Positions 23,763 through 34,082 of a stretch of 64,000 nucleotides of DNA are shown here, piece after piece. The notes under the pieces were generated by a model that was not told where the DNA came from, searched no databases, and saw only the letters and a program-made list of their open reading frames with translations. The DNA comes from Chaetomium olivaceum (taxonomy: Eukaryota > Ascomycota > Sordariomycetes > Sordariales > Chaetomiaceae). The translations under genes were made by a program, and so were the position numbers. Numbering within the stretch: position 1 is the stretch's first letter; every line of letters starts with the position of its first letter. Location of the stretch: NCBI GenBank assembly GCA_039881045.1, contig JAYWVB010000001.1, positions 1,054,001 through 1,118,000 of the forward strand, written 5' to 3'.

Positions 23763-26276
23763 ATGGCGGCGCAAGCGGAGCTGGTCGAGCATTTACTTGC
23801 TGCGCCGGAAGCCGAGAAGGGCGAGGCAGCACCCGAGACTCACCCAGGCCAAGAGTCGGGACGGAAACATCGGAAACAACAAGCATCTAGTAGGGATGAC
23901 AAAAGGATATCCCGCCGTCGACTCTTCCTGACATGTACCACCATCCTGACTCTCGTCCTTCTTGCTCTTGTGTGCAAGGCGTTGCCATTCGGAGACTCTT
24001 CGAGATGGAGTACCCACTGGCTGGGTGCCGCCGAGCAACCCGACGGGACGCGGGCTTCTGGAGACCTCTATCTCATCGGGGTTGGCAAATCTGATATTAC
24101 CGGGCCCGTCGTTGAGATCAACCTGATGGGTTACGCGGACCCAAAGCAAGTCGGCACTGGTCTCCGACAGCGACTATACTCGCGGGCCTTCATTGTTGGC
24201 AGTGTCGATAAGCCGGAGGAGAGATTTGTCTACCTGGTGCTGGACACCCAGTCAGGCGACACAGCCGTCCGATACGGCATCATAAACGGGCTCAAAGAAC
24301 TTGGCCCGGCGTACGCCGTTTACAATCATCACAACGTTGCCGTGACGGGCACTCACTCGCATGCCGGGCCTGCCGGGTGGCTGAATTACTTGCTTCCCCA
24401 AATCACCAGCAAAGGTTTCGACCGCCAAGGCTACCACGCTATTGTCGATGGTGCCCTGCTCTCGATTCGTAAGGCTCACGAAACTCTCCAACCAGGGTAC
24501 TTAAGTGTTGGCACGACCAAGGTGCGGGACGCCAACATAAACCGCAGTTTGTTTGCGTATCTTGCCAACCCAGAGCAGGAGCGTGCAAAATACAATGTCA
24601 GCGCAGGTGATGATGGCTCCGTGGAGAAAGACTTGACCTTGCTCAAGTTCCAACGGGCCTCAGACAACAAGAACATTGGCGTCCTTACCTGGTTTCCCAC
24701 CCACGGTACCTCGCTACTGGGCAACAACACTTTGATCGCAGGTGACAATAAAGGAGTGGCCGCCTATCTCTTCGAAAAGAGCGCCCGCCAAGATCCTACG
24801 GCGGCCGAGAACTTCGTGGCCGGGTTCTCACAAGCCAACGTCGGCGATACCAGCCCGAACATCCTCGGTGCGTGGTGTGAGGACGGCTCAGGGCAGATGT
24901 GCAGCTTTGAAAACAGCACTTGCAGCGACGGCAGATCCCAGGCATGTCATGCCCGTGGGCCATTCTTCCGGGTCCAAGACAACGGGGCGAGTTCTTGCTT
25001 CGAGGTAGGCAAACGGCAGTTCGAGCCGGCTCAGGCACTCTACCACGAGCTGCAGCGGAACCCGGTTCCCGTGCGAGGCGGGCCGGTCAAGTCGTTTCAC
25101 ACCTTCCACAACATGTCCGGCTTCTCGTTTATTCTGCCCAACGGCTCAGAGGCTCGCACGTGCCCGGCCGCGCTCGGGTACTCGTTCGCCGCCGGGACAT
25201 CGGACGGCCCCGGCGCTTTCGACTTCACGCAGCACGACGGCAACGAAAACACCACATCGCCAGTTTGGAAGGTCGTCTCACGCCTCCTCAAAGACGCGAC
25301 GCCCGAGCAGCGAGCGTGCCACGACCCCAAGCCGATCCTCCTAGACGTCGGTGAAGTGCACACCCCCTACGACTGGACGCCCAACATCGTCGACGTGCAG
25401 GCCTTCCGCGTCGGCCAGCTATTCATCATCGTCAGCCCCGGCGAAGCGACCACCATGTCCGGCCGGCGCTGGAAGAACGCCGTAGCGGACGCCTCGGCAG
25501 CCCTGTTCCGTGACGAACGCCACCACCATCAAGAGAATACGGGATCGGCCGACGGCCCCGCCTCTGACCCCGTCGTCGTCCTGGGTGGCCCGGCGAACAG
25601 CTACACGCACTACATCACAACGGAGGAGGAGTACGGCATCCAGCGCTACGAGGGCGCCTCGACGCTGTACGGCCCGCACACGCTGGCGGCGTACATCAAC
25701 GTGACGCTCTCGTTCCTGTCCTACCTCGGCGCCGATGCTCCGCCGCCACCGCCCCATGACGAGGTGGGAGTGTTCCCGCCGGATAACTCGAACCGGTCGC
25801 TGTCGTTTATCTCGCCTGTCGTGCTCGACGGCGCGCCGCTGTTCAAGAAGTTTGGGGATGTCGTTACGGATGTGCATCCGATCTATCGCCGGGCGCAGAA
25901 GCAGCCGGTTAGTGTGGTGTTTGTCGGGGCCAATCCGAGGAATAACCTGCGGCTGGAGGGCACGTTTGCTGCGGTGGAGAAGCTGAGTCTGCTCAACGGG
26001 GACGGGGACAACAGGGCCGGGAAGGGCGAGGGCGAGGGAGAGGGAGAGGGAGCGTCGATATGGAAGAGGGTGAGGGATGATGGGGACTGGGCGCTGGCGT
26101 TCCACTGGCGGCGGACGAGCGAGATCCTGGGCACGAGCGAGGTCGAGATTGTGTGGGAGCCCGAGGACTGGGCGGAGGCGGGCGTGTATCGGATTCGGTA
26201 CTATGGGGATTCGAAGAGTCTCAGCGGGAATATTGTGGCTTTTGAGGGTGTCAGTTCACCGTTTACTTTGGTGTAA
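23763..26276 (+). CDS. Neutral ceramidase, membrane-anchored, intronless
   Basis: Neutral ceramidase hydrolyses ceramide to sphingosine and a fatty acid. The 837-aa frame has no intron. Residues 1-53 are hydrophilic and basic near the end (KRISRRR). Residues about 54-73 are a hydrophobic helix, so a type II anchor with a luminal or extracellular catalytic domain is likely. The catalytic domain starts at DLYLIGVGKSDITGPVVEINLMGYA (about 101). It contains GTHSHAGP (196-203), a zinc-ligand region, and FPTHGTSLLGNNTLIAGDNKG (about 311-331) with the presumed nucleophile Ser317. It ends with the family's C-terminal Ig-like domain. I chose the ATG at 23763 because the in-frame stretch upstream (to 23394) is low-grade sequence. 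A short repeat (GEGEGEGEG) near 26030 sits in a surface loop. Confidence 0.93.
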   Translation: MAAQAELVEHLLAAPEAEKGEAAPETHPGQESGRKHRKQQASSRDDKRISRRRLFLTCTTILTLVLLALVCKALPFGDSSRWSTHWLGAAEQPDGTRASGDLYLIGVGKSDITGPVVEINLMGYADPKQVGTGLRQRLYSRAFIVGSVDKPEERFVYLVLDTQSGDTAVRYGIINGLKELGPAYAVYNHHNVAVTGTHSHAGPAGWLNYLLPQITSKGFDRQGYHAIVDGALLSIRKAHETLQPGYLSVGTTKVRDANINRSLFAYLANPEQERAKYNVSAGDDGSVEKDLTLLKFQRASDNKNIGVLTWFPTHGTSLLGNNTLIAGDNKGVAAYLFEKSARQDPTAAENFVAGFSQANVGDTSPNILGAWCEDGSGQMCSFENSTCSDGRSQACHARGPFFRVQDNGASSCFEVGKRQFEPAQALYHELQRNPVPVRGGPVKSFHTFHNMSGFSFILPNGSEARTCPAALGYSFAAGTSDGPGAFDFTQHDGNENTTSPVWKVVSRLLKDATPEQRACHDPKPILLDVGEVHTPYDWTPNIVDVQAFRVGQLFIIVSPGEATTMSGRRWKNAVADASAALFRDERHHHQENTGSADGPASDPVVVLGGPANSYTHYITTEEEYGIQRYEGASTLYGPHTLAAYINVTLSFLSYLGADAPPPPPHDEVGVFPPDNSNRSLSFISPVVLDGAPLFKKFGDVVTDVHPIYRRAQKQPVSVVFVGANPRNNLRLEGTFAAVEKLSLLNGDGDNRAGKGEGEGEGEGASIWKRVRDDGDWALAFHWRRTSEILGTSEVEIVWEPEDWAEAGVYRIRYYGDSKSLSGNIVAFEGVSSPFTLV

Positions 26277-26941
26277 AGGTACATATCTCTATGTAGGACG
26301 GTAGTTATGTGGGTTTAGGTTGGACTGGGACATGGATTTGACGGGATCAAGGAGGCATCATGAGATATCCTAAGCTGGCGGCGTTTTGGTTTTTTTTTTA
26401 TTCGAGGTATTCAAGTAGCCCGTACAAGGACATACCGAGCGGAATTATTGTTGTTAACAGTGGTAACCGAACCGTAATCCCGACCAACGAAACCATAGTG
26501 TATGCACCGGCGTCGTTAGGCTTACTTAGGCACCGTTACTGAGAGTCAACTAGAACTGGGTACATGATCCAGTCGTATGACTTTCGCTTCGCACCTTGAG
26601 GTTTGTGAAAGGTCCCTGCCTGGTAAGCTCGGGTGCATTCATCTTATTCTTCTTAACTTCGGGATAAATGCCTGTTGGCGTTGCATACACGTGGATGCTT
26701 CCTTCTGATGTAGGTTGATAATGAGACAGGATATGGCCTGGTTTTTACAACACTATTTGCGCAGCAGTGGGAGGAGACATGATGGTTGGACTCCAAGTGT
26801 ACCTAGGTAATTAGGTAGTTGCTCAGGTTCTAGGAGAAACAAGAGTCTCTTTTCTTCAAATTACTGTCAATTTACTCGGGTTTGTAGTTATTAGGTGATT
26901 TTATCCCATCTCTCCTCTTTTTCTTGTTTTTCCAATTTCTT
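26277..26941. other. Intergenic, 3' of the ceramidase gene
   Basis: AT-richer sequence with no recognisable gene. Confidence 0.6.
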
Positions 26942-27215
26942 TCACACGAACTTGTTTACTTTTGGGTTCGTATGTTTTGGCCAGTAGGTGTGTGAGTGCG
27001 TGGCTTCGTACTTGGTGACGAAGAGGGTTTTGAAGAGGTCAAGCGCATCTTTGGGGACTTGACCCTAGAGTTGATATAAATAACCGGTTGCGTGGCCAAT
27101 GGACTGAAGGTTGTGACGTACTCCTGTGTAGATGAACGGAAATCCCATCGAACGCTTCGCTTCAGCAAGGAGATCGAGGGCAATGCGCAGGGTATGACGT
27201 CGAGGCTTAGCTACA
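26942..27215 (-). pseudogene. Relic C-terminal fragment of an unidentified protein gene
   Basis: Two minus-strand blocks join across a well-formed 57-bp intron (27121-27065, donor GTACGT, acceptor CTCTAG). They read TLRIALDLLAEAKRSMGFPFIYTG then GQVPKDALDLFKTLFVTKYEATHS, ending NPKVNKFV and a stop at 26942-26944. Composition, splice signals and phase look genuine, yet no start codon or further exon is found upstream on the minus strand before the kelch gene. I do not recognise the family. It is either the remnant of a truncated gene or the 3' end of a gene whose 5' exons I cannot see. Confidence 0.45.
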
Positions 27216-27625
27216 ACGCACGCGAGTCGTTTGATCGTGTTTGTTACAAGCTGCAAGCTGCAGTGGGGACCCCGCAGTGCCCGCCAAACCTACCCCGGCT
27301 GCCCTGCCCTGCCTCGACACAGCCCGCTCACATAACCAGTGCATATGTATTTACAAGGGACTCGAGCTGACCATTGTCGATGCCCGGTCAAGCTATCGAT
27401 TTTTTCTTCCTCCCGACAACATTCGGCTTGTTGAGAACCAACATTCAGACAATCGAGAGCTACCGAATATTCAAGAGAGGGTTACCTACCCCACTTACCC
27501 CAACACCCCTCTACTCAAGTACAAGCACAATTGAACCACCATACATGATTGTCGTGGAAGTAGGGAAGTAAGGAAGTGAGCAATTACCCAAAAGCTTCAC
27601 ATCGAACGCTCAAAACAGCTTCATC
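27216..27625. promoter_or_regulatory. Upstream region of the kelch gene
   Basis: About 400 bp in front of the kelch ATG at 27626. It probably holds the promoter and leader. No specific site was recognised. Confidence 0.4.
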
Positions 27626-29482
27626 ATGGAGTCATTCAATCTGCTCAGGCGGCGCACTACGGAGCTGTTCAACTCCATGCCCGCCGTGCCCGCGATGCCC
27701 TCGATGCCCTCGCTGCCCTCGCTGGGCGGCCGTGGAGGCAGCGGCATGAAAGGCACCTGGGAGAAACTCCAGATCCCGCCGCTTCCGCGGTCGTCTCATT
27801 CGGCCGACATCGTGGCCGGGACGGTCTACATTTTCGGCGGCGAGGTCGAGCCCCGCCGTCCCGTCGACAACGACATGCACGCCATCACGCTGCCGTCGAG
27901 CGGCGCCCAGGCGGACTACTACGCTATCAAGGCCAAGTCGGTCAAGTCGGCCAAATCCTCAGCTCGGCCCGAGAACCTCACTATCCCCACGGTGAACGAG
28001 CCCAAGCCTGAGCCCAAGCCCGAGTCCGCCGCTGAGTCCGAGAGCGAGGAAGATGAAGACGACGATGAGGAGGACGACGAGGAGGACGACGAAGAGGAGG
28101 ACTCCGAAGAAGAGTCCGACTCGGACGAAGACGACAAGGAGCTGTCCGAAGTCCCACTCACCACCCCCTCTCCGGCCCCCGGCCCCAGCGCCGCCGCCAA
28201 GGGCAAATCCATCGCACCCGCCCCTCACCCGGAGCTATCGGACGTGCCGGCACCACGCGTCGGCCACGCCACCGCTGTAATCGGCCACCGGATCTTCCTC
28301 TTCGGCGGGCGCGGCGGTCCCGAGATGGCCCCGCTAGACGAAGGCGGCAGGGTGTGGGTGTTCGACACGCGCACCCAACTCTGGTCCTTCCTGGACCCGT
28401 GCCCGGCCGCCGCGGGGCTCCCCGACATCCCGCGCCCCGCGCCCCGCAGCTACCACGCCGCCGTCGCCACGCCCAAGCCCGACACCTTCACCGGGCCGCC
28501 CCGTCCCCACCACGCGAACAACAACGGAGTCGAGGCCTGGCGCGACTGGGCCCTGGGCACCTCGGCCGAGGCCGAGCACACGCACGGCACCCCGCAGCGG
28601 CCCGTCGTGGGCGTGCTGGCGGAGCGCGCCACCGACGCCGACGCCGACGGCTACGGCACGCTGATCATCCACGGCGGGTGCCTCGCCGAAAACGGCGCGC
28701 GCGCCGCCGACGTGTGGGCCTTCGACGTGCGCTCGCGCGTGTGGCAGCGGCTGCCCGACGCGCCCGGAGCGGGCCGGGGCGGCGCGGCGCTCGCGCTGGG
28801 TGGTAGCGCCGGCGGGCGGCTGTACCGGTTCGGCGGGTTTGACGGCGAGACCCAGGCTGGCGGGCAGCTCGATTTCCTGGAGCTGGGCGTCGACGTCTTT
28901 GACGACCAGGTCTCGCGCGGCGAGGCCGTGCTGTGCGCGCGCCGCGGCGGCTGGAAGAGCCTGCTCTTCTACGGCAACGAGGACGTCGGCTACAAGGAGG
29001 TCGACGCGGCCACCAAGCCGCTGCGTGCGCGCCATGACGGCGGCGACGCCGGTTCCGACGCCGCCTGGCCGGGCAACCGCAGCGTGGCGTCCCTCGAGGC
29101 GGTCAGCGTCGGCGGCGGGCGCGAGTACCTCGTGCTGATGTTTGGGGAGCGGGAGGCGTCGGGCGCGGGCCACGCGAGCGCGGGCCGGTTCTGGGACGAC
29201 GTGTGGGCCTTCCAGGTGCCGGCCGAGGGCATGTCGCTGGCGAGCGTGACCGATACCGCCTTTTCCGTGGTCGGGAGAAGGAACGGGGAGGGGACCTGGA
29301 CCAGGGTTGAGACGGCGCCGCATGACGACGAGGATGATGCCTCGGCCGAGGGGCCCGGCCCGCGCGGGTGGATTGCCAGCGCGACCATGGGCGAGCTCGA
29401 GGAGAATGGCATTGTTGTGTTCGGCGGCTTGAATGAGGGGAACCAGCGGCTGGGGGATGGCTGGATCTTCAGACTGGGTTGA
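27626..29482 (+). CDS. Kelch-repeat protein with an acidic insert
   Basis: A single 618-aa exon. Kelch blades are visible at PRSSHSADIVAGTVYIFGGE (about 54-73), PRVGHATAVIGHRIFLFGGR (about 210-229), PRSYHAAVATP, YGTLIIHGGCLAENGARAADVWAFD, GRLYRFGGFDGET and ENGIVVFGGLNEGNQRLGDGWIF, enough for a six-bladed propeller. Between blades 1 and 2 is a disordered insert with a nearly pure Asp/Glu/Ser tract (about 138-178). A short Pro/Met repeat (MPAVPAMPSMPSLPSL) lies at the N terminus. Kelch propellers are protein-binding platforms, so the partner and cellular role cannot be told from sequence. There is no membrane segment or signal peptide. The long antisense frame on the other strand is a GC-rich shadow. 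Confidence 0.88.
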   Translation: MESFNLLRRRTTELFNSMPAVPAMPSMPSLPSLGGRGGSGMKGTWEKLQIPPLPRSSHSADIVAGTVYIFGGEVEPRRPVDNDMHAITLPSSGAQADYYAIKAKSVKSAKSSARPENLTIPTVNEPKPEPKPESAAESESEEDEDDDEEDDEEDDEEEDSEEESDSDEDDKELSEVPLTTPSPAPGPSAAAKGKSIAPAPHPELSDVPAPRVGHATAVIGHRIFLFGGRGGPEMAPLDEGGRVWVFDTRTQLWSFLDPCPAAAGLPDIPRPAPRSYHAAVATPKPDTFTGPPRPHHANNNGVEAWRDWALGTSAEAEHTHGTPQRPVVGVLAERATDADADGYGTLIIHGGCLAENGARAADVWAFDVRSRVWQRLPDAPGAGRGGAALALGGSAGGRLYRFGGFDGETQAGGQLDFLELGVDVFDDQVSRGEAVLCARRGGWKSLLFYGNEDVGYKEVDAATKPLRARHDGGDAGSDAAWPGNRSVASLEAVSVGGGREYLVLMFGEREASGAGHASAGRFWDDVWAFQVPAEGMSLASVTDTAFSVVGRRNGEGTWTRVETAPHDDEDDASAEGPGPRGWIASATMGELEENGIVVFGGLNEGNQRLGDGWIFRLG

Positions 29483-29849
29483 TTGATCTCTCATTCTTGG
29501 CCGAGCCAGGGTTTGACGGCTCGTTATGACTGGTTATGAATGTTTTGGTGGAGGGAGTGTGTTGGTTAATATGGATACGCGGCGTTGGCGGCCGAAGGGG
29601 GTTGTCTGATTTGTTGTTTGAGATGAACCTTGATGACGGAATTCTGGGAAGTTGATTTCTAGGGAGGGGGTAGCAACCAGTCAGCAGTTACCTAAGAGTT
29701 AGTCCAAAATTAGTCGAATTCGGTCCGTTGTTACAGATCTGATATCACCGCACTCTCGACTAGCGAGCGAACGAACCCTTTGCAAGATACACTCAAGGCT
29801 TCGTTTTGTACACCCGTCTATCAGGCCGCCCCCGGTGCCGTTAGTTAGT
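29483..29849. other. Convergent 3' region between the kelch and complex I 24 kDa genes
   Basis: The 3' ends of the kelch gene and the complex I gene face each other. Nothing else was seen. Confidence 0.6.
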
Positions 29850-30790
29850 CTACAAATCGCTCCGCGTCTTCTCGACCCCCCACGGCTCGCTCGTCAGGTT
29901 TGTCAGGCCGGCGCTGTTCTCGCACGTGTCCCGCCCGCTTAGCGGGCCCGGCTTGGGCACCTTGTCGGCCTTGCCCACGTCCGTCACACTCTCCTTGAGC
30001 GCCGTCAGCAGCGACTTGATGGACTCGGGCGTCAGGTCCTCGTAGTAGTCGTCGTTGATCTGGATCATGGGCGCATTGACGCACGCGCCCAGGCATTCGA
30101 CCTCGATGAAGGTGAAGAGCCCGTCCGCCGTGGTCTCGCCCTGCTTGATGCCGAGGTGCTCCTTGATGGCTTTGACGATGGCGTCGCTGCCGCACCCGCC
30201 GAGCTGGCAGGGTGTCTGTAGGTAAGGAATAATTAGCCGCTGCGCCAAAAAAAAAAAACAGACAACGAAAAGCCGGAGGGACGTACCGTCGTGCAGGCCT
30301 GGACGTGGAACTTGCCCACGGGTGTCCGGTTGTACATGGTGTAGAAGGAGGCCACCTCGTAAACGCGCATCGGCGGCATTTCGAGGATGCGGGCCACCTC
30401 GTTCATGACGCTGATGCTGGTAAAGCCGTGCTGGCGCTGGCCCAGGTCGAGCAGCGGCATCACGGCTGCCTTCTTGTACTGCGGCGGGTAACGCTTGAGG
30501 ACCTCGGTGATGATGGCCTCATTTTGCGGGTGAACTTGAAGGGGATGTCGGGGTTGTTGTCGGGGGTGTTGCGATGCTATCCTCGTTGAAGTATCTGTCA
30601 ACCCTCCGCTCTCGACGTCTCAATTGCACCACTACCTCCAAGGTGGGCACCAACTCACCACCATGAGAGTGTCGCTCTGTTTCCTCGCTGAGAGCGAGAA
30701 TGCCCGGGTCGCGGGGGTGATTGGCCTCGCTGCCCGGCTCGCCGACCGAACGACCGTCCGCATGAGGAAGGGTGTTAGTTTACTCGCCAT
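29850..30790 (-). CDS. nuo24: NADH:ubiquinone oxidoreductase 24 kDa subunit (NDUFV2/NuoE), frame broken by one missing base
   Basis: This peripheral-arm subunit of mitochondrial complex I carries [2Fe-2S] cluster N1a. Exons are 30790-30659, 30576-30287 and 30215-29850. The N terminus MASKLTPFLMRTVVRSASRAAR is a typical mitochondrial presequence. Cluster ligands are visible in HVQACTTTPCQLGG and VECLGACVNAPM. In exon 2 the text HRNTPDNNPDIPFKF is followed, one base out of phase, by NEAIITEVLKRYPPQYKKAAVMPLLDLGQRQHGFTS. One base is missing in the run GGG at 30528-30530 (plus strand). With it restored the protein is 262 aa, the normal fungal length. Introns are 82 and 71 bp. A sequencing error is more likely than loss of an essential respiratory subunit. 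Confidence 0.94.
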
Positions 30791-32040
30791 GGCTGCAGCT
30801 GTGTCGGGCAATGGCAGCGTCAATCGGTTTCCGCGTCGCAATTGCTGGCCCCGACTGAGCGTCGTCGACTTCCAGAGCTTCACTGATCGAGGAGGGCACA
30901 GACCACCTGCTCTGACAAATGATACGGACTGATTGGTTGGCAGAAGGTGCTTGGATTTGTGGTGGGGGTGTTGTGCGGCTTATTCGCTTAACCGGCTTTT
31001 GCATCTATCCCGGACACCGCTTCAGTTTCGCTGAAGTTTCTAGTCTCCACTCACTCCTCCGCCCAGTCTGGCCGAGTCCAGACAAGCACTTCTTCCCTTC
31101 CTTGACACCTTCGATTCTCAAAAACTAGCATGGATCTCTCGAGCTAATGTGGCGGGTGCATCACCAACCAGACATTACTTTGAGTGGTCCGGCTTCGAAC
31201 ATCTCGGTCCCACTACCATGGTTCGTTGAGCTGCACATCGTCGTGCCCTTGCTTGCCCTTGCTGGCGTTCCACTCCGGCCTCCGGGCCGTGTTCTTGGAT
31301 CCCCTGGCAATCTCGCCCTCGAACGATGTTGCTTTAGCATGGTCACTGGCTTCACTATTCGACCTTGATAGGAAACTGATCCTCGTCAGAGGTTGAATCA
31401 CGGCGTCCCAGTTCCGGGTTTTCGACGTCTCTTTCGCTTATCTTCCGTCCATCGTGGCGGCCCAAACCTCTCCGGTTGGTCTCAGGTTCCGTCTTCTCCA
31501 CGTTTGGCGCCGCCCCACGCGGTTGCATGGGATTTCGACATCAGATCGGCACTACATGCCACCACTATGGGAAGGTTGGAGGCCGTTCGTCGGCCGTCTC
31601 GATTAGGAAACCTTCCGCCTTGTTCTGTTTTTGGCCTCAGTTTACCCGCCCCTAGCTAGGGGCATCCCATATACTGCCTAATGTGACGAGGCTGGGCGCT
31701 GGCGGCATTGATGCGCACTGGTGACGGTGCTGTGCTGCTGTCCAACCCGTGCCCCCATACCCCAGACGCAATATAGAACCCAGTTTATCTGAATATATTG
31801 CCCCCCATCTCAAAACCCGGGGCCCCGCCCTGCCTGACTACCGGACCGCAAGCTACGGGTCGGCACCTCTAGCCCCCTTCCCATGCGTCCATTTGTCACC
31901 GTGGCTCACAAGATCAGGGATGCCGTCATGCCCACTATGCGTGCACGTCTTGACATGGCCCGGGATTCAGAATTCGGTGCCTTCTCGGACCAACATCCGG
32001 ATTCAAGGCTTCGTTGCCGGGCGCCGCAACCCACCCCTTC
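30791..32040. other. Intergenic region upstream of the AA9 gene
   Basis: About 1.25 kb between the divergent nuo24 and AA9 genes. No protein-like frame was seen. Confidence 0.6.
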
Positions 32041-32167
32041 CCCCACCCCTTACCCATCTAGCTGGGCTCTATAAGTACTAGGCGAGTGCCGTCGATAGTT
32101 TGGTCTGCAGCAGGTCACTCAAGCTCTCCCACACAGCAGTCGACATCTCCCCTGACCACAAGCCACC
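32041..32167 (+). promoter_or_regulatory. Core promoter of the AA9 gene
   Basis: A TATA-box-like CTATAAGTA at 32069-32077 lies about 90 bp before the start codon. CCCCAC at 32041-32046 fits the reverse complement of the carbon-repressor (CreA/CRE1) core SYGGRG. Carbon repression is typical for cellulolytic genes but is inferred here. Confidence 0.5.
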
Positions 32168-32977
32168 ATGAAGCTCTCTCTGGTATCTCTCCTGGGTGCT
32201 GCCCTCTCGGTCGAGGGACACGCCATCTTCCAGAAGGTCTCTGTCAACGGAGCCGACCAGGGTTCCCTCACTGGCCTCCGCGCCCCCAACAACAACAACC
32301 CGGTGCAGGATGTCAACAGCCAGAGCATGATCTGCGGACAGTCGGGCACCACGTCACAGACCGTCATCCAGGTCAAGGCCGGCGACAGGATCGGCGCCTG
32401 GTACCAGCATGTTGTCGGCGGCGCCCAGTTCCCCAACGACCCGGACAACCCGATCGCCAAGTCGCACAAGGGTCCCGTCATGGCCTATCTTGCCAAGGTC
32501 GACAACGCCGCCTCCGCCAGCCTGAGCGGCCTGAAGTGGTAAGTGCTTCTCCCTCCTCGGGCCGACCGCCGTGATCTGGGAAACTAACGCGGCCTTTGCT
32601 TGAAACAGGTTCAAGATCTGGGAAGACACCTTCGACACCGGCAGCCGGACGTGGGGCGTCGACAACCTGCTCAAGAACAACGGGTGGGTGTACTTCAACC
32701 TCCCGACGTGCGTCGCCTCGGGCCAATACCTCCTGCGCGTCGAGGTCCTGGCCCTGCACTCGGCCAGCAAGCAAGGCCAGGCCCAGTTCTACCAGTCCTG
32801 CGCCCAGATCAACGTCTCCGGCTCCGGCTCCCTCTCGCCCTCCAGCACCGTCTCATTCCCTGGCGCCTACAGCGCTAGCGACCCAGGCATCCTCACCAGC
32901 ATCTACGGCTCCACCGGCCAGCCCGACAACGACGGCAAGCCCTACACCGCCCGGGCCCCAAGCCCATCTCGTGCTAA
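32168..32977 (+). CDS. AA9 lytic polysaccharide monooxygenase (secreted, single domain), frame broken near the C terminus
   Basis: AA9 enzymes are copper oxidases that cleave cellulose chains outside the cell. Exon 1 is 32168-32538 and exon 2 starts at 32609 (70-bp intron). The signal peptide MKLSLVSLLGAALSVEG is followed by the mature N terminus HAIFQKV, whose His1 forms the copper brace. The second His is in AKSHKGPVMAYL and the axial Tyr is in AQFYQSC. No cellulose-binding module follows. At 32950-32952 the run CCC is one base short. With four C the end reads YTAPGPKPISC and stops at 32975-32977, the usual AA9 ending, giving 246 aa. As written, the frame runs on to 33116 with a basic, meaningless tail. 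Confidence 0.95.
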
Positions 32978-33446
32978 GCGTCGGAATCGCTCGAGGTGGA
33001 GTGTCTTTGATGTCGGGAGGAAGAAGCGGGAGGATGTTTGGCTGCTGTGCGCATTGCGCCGGCGCGGCCAGGGGGGTTGGACAGAGTCTGCTTCTGCGGT
33101 CTGCGGAGTGAGATAGCTTGTCATGCTATAAGCACGGTTCTAGGCCGAATATGATATACTGCTACATTACCGTAGTATGGACGCTCCAGCTTTGCCTCGT
33201 TCGTTCCGTCGGTGTGAAAGTGTGTTGTGCAGGTGCAGGGGAAAGAAGTTGGATGAGCAAGCTGATAAAACTTTCCCAGGACTAGTAACATGCCCACCCT
33301 GTTCCCTCGGTCTCGCTTACGGATTTGCCCATTCTATGATCCTTTCCCTTTCGTTTTATGTATAGCCAGGACATATGAATACTTGTCCATATTTGTATGC
33401 ATGTTGAAAGCCCAAGCTTGCAGGGGTCGAATATCAAGCCTCCAGC
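32978..33446. other. 3' flank of the AA9 gene
   Basis: No gene was recognised between the AA9 stop and the mobile element. Confidence 0.6.
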
Positions 33447-33454
33447 CCTGTGAA
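33447..33454. repeat. Target-site duplication, left (CCTGTGAA)
   Basis: Identical to 34075-34082 on the other side of the inverted-repeat element. Confidence 0.85.
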
Positions 33455-34074
33455 CGGTGCCACTAATCGGACGGACCTCTGTACTATTCGGACGGACTTA
33501 CTAGGCCGAATGAGGCAAAGCGCACCAAAATTTTGCAGCAACGCGCCCGAGTCGGCCTGGCTCACCACCAACCAAATGAATGCAACCGAGTTCAACAGAC
33601 CGGAGTCAATCCTATGGACCAAACATCTCGCCGACCGACGCAGCACTCAATGAAGTTATCACCGCCAGCACCGAGTATAGAGGCCTTTTCGACCGATTGA
33701 CCGTCTTCCTTCCAACTCAGCTCGTGCAAGTCGATCGCTACAGAGTCGTGTATAGCCTACGACGCGTTTGAAGGAGAGGTATTAATAGAAAGGAGTTGGA
33801 GGTTGGGTTCGAGATGGGAAGGTAGGTGGCTACTACCAGGAGTTCGTTGGCATCGGTACACTTCGATCGACTACCGGGCTGGTTTGGATTGTGCATTGTT
33901 GGTCGCGTGTTGGTGGCCGCGTGTTGGTGGCCGTGTTATCGCGTTCTAATTGAACGAATCTGTTCGAGATAGATTGATTTTGGTGTTGAAACCGATGTTT
34001 GGTGGGCGCTTAGCCGAATATGGCCTAGTAAGTCTGTCCGAATAGTACAGAGGTCCGTCCGATTAGTGGCACCG
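33455..34074. mobile_element. Non-autonomous DNA transposon (MITE), hAT-like by 8-bp target duplication
   Basis: The element is 620 bp long with terminal inverted repeats of about 52 bp that start CGGTGCCACTAATCGG. The first 38 bp are identical at both ends and one mismatch follows before a block ending TTACTAGGCC. The flanking direct repeat CCTGTGAA at 33447-33454 and 34075-34082 is a perfect 8-bp target-site duplication. Within the ends, GGACGGAC and TATTCGGAC motifs recur as subterminal repeats. There is no transposase frame inside. Eight-bp duplications are typical of the hAT superfamily. The fresh target duplication suggests fairly recent movement. Confidence 0.88.
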
Positions 34075-34082
34075 CCTGTGAA
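34075..34082. repeat. Target-site duplication, right (CCTGTGAA)
   Basis: Identical to 33447-33454. Confidence 0.85.

Noticed and set aside
28334..29494. 386-codon minus-strand frame across the kelch gene
   Set aside because: Antisense shadow; the plus-strand kelch motifs are clear.
32978..33116. Longer C-terminal tail of the AA9 enzyme
   Set aside because: The basic tail arises from a one-base frame change; the other frame gives the usual PISC ending.
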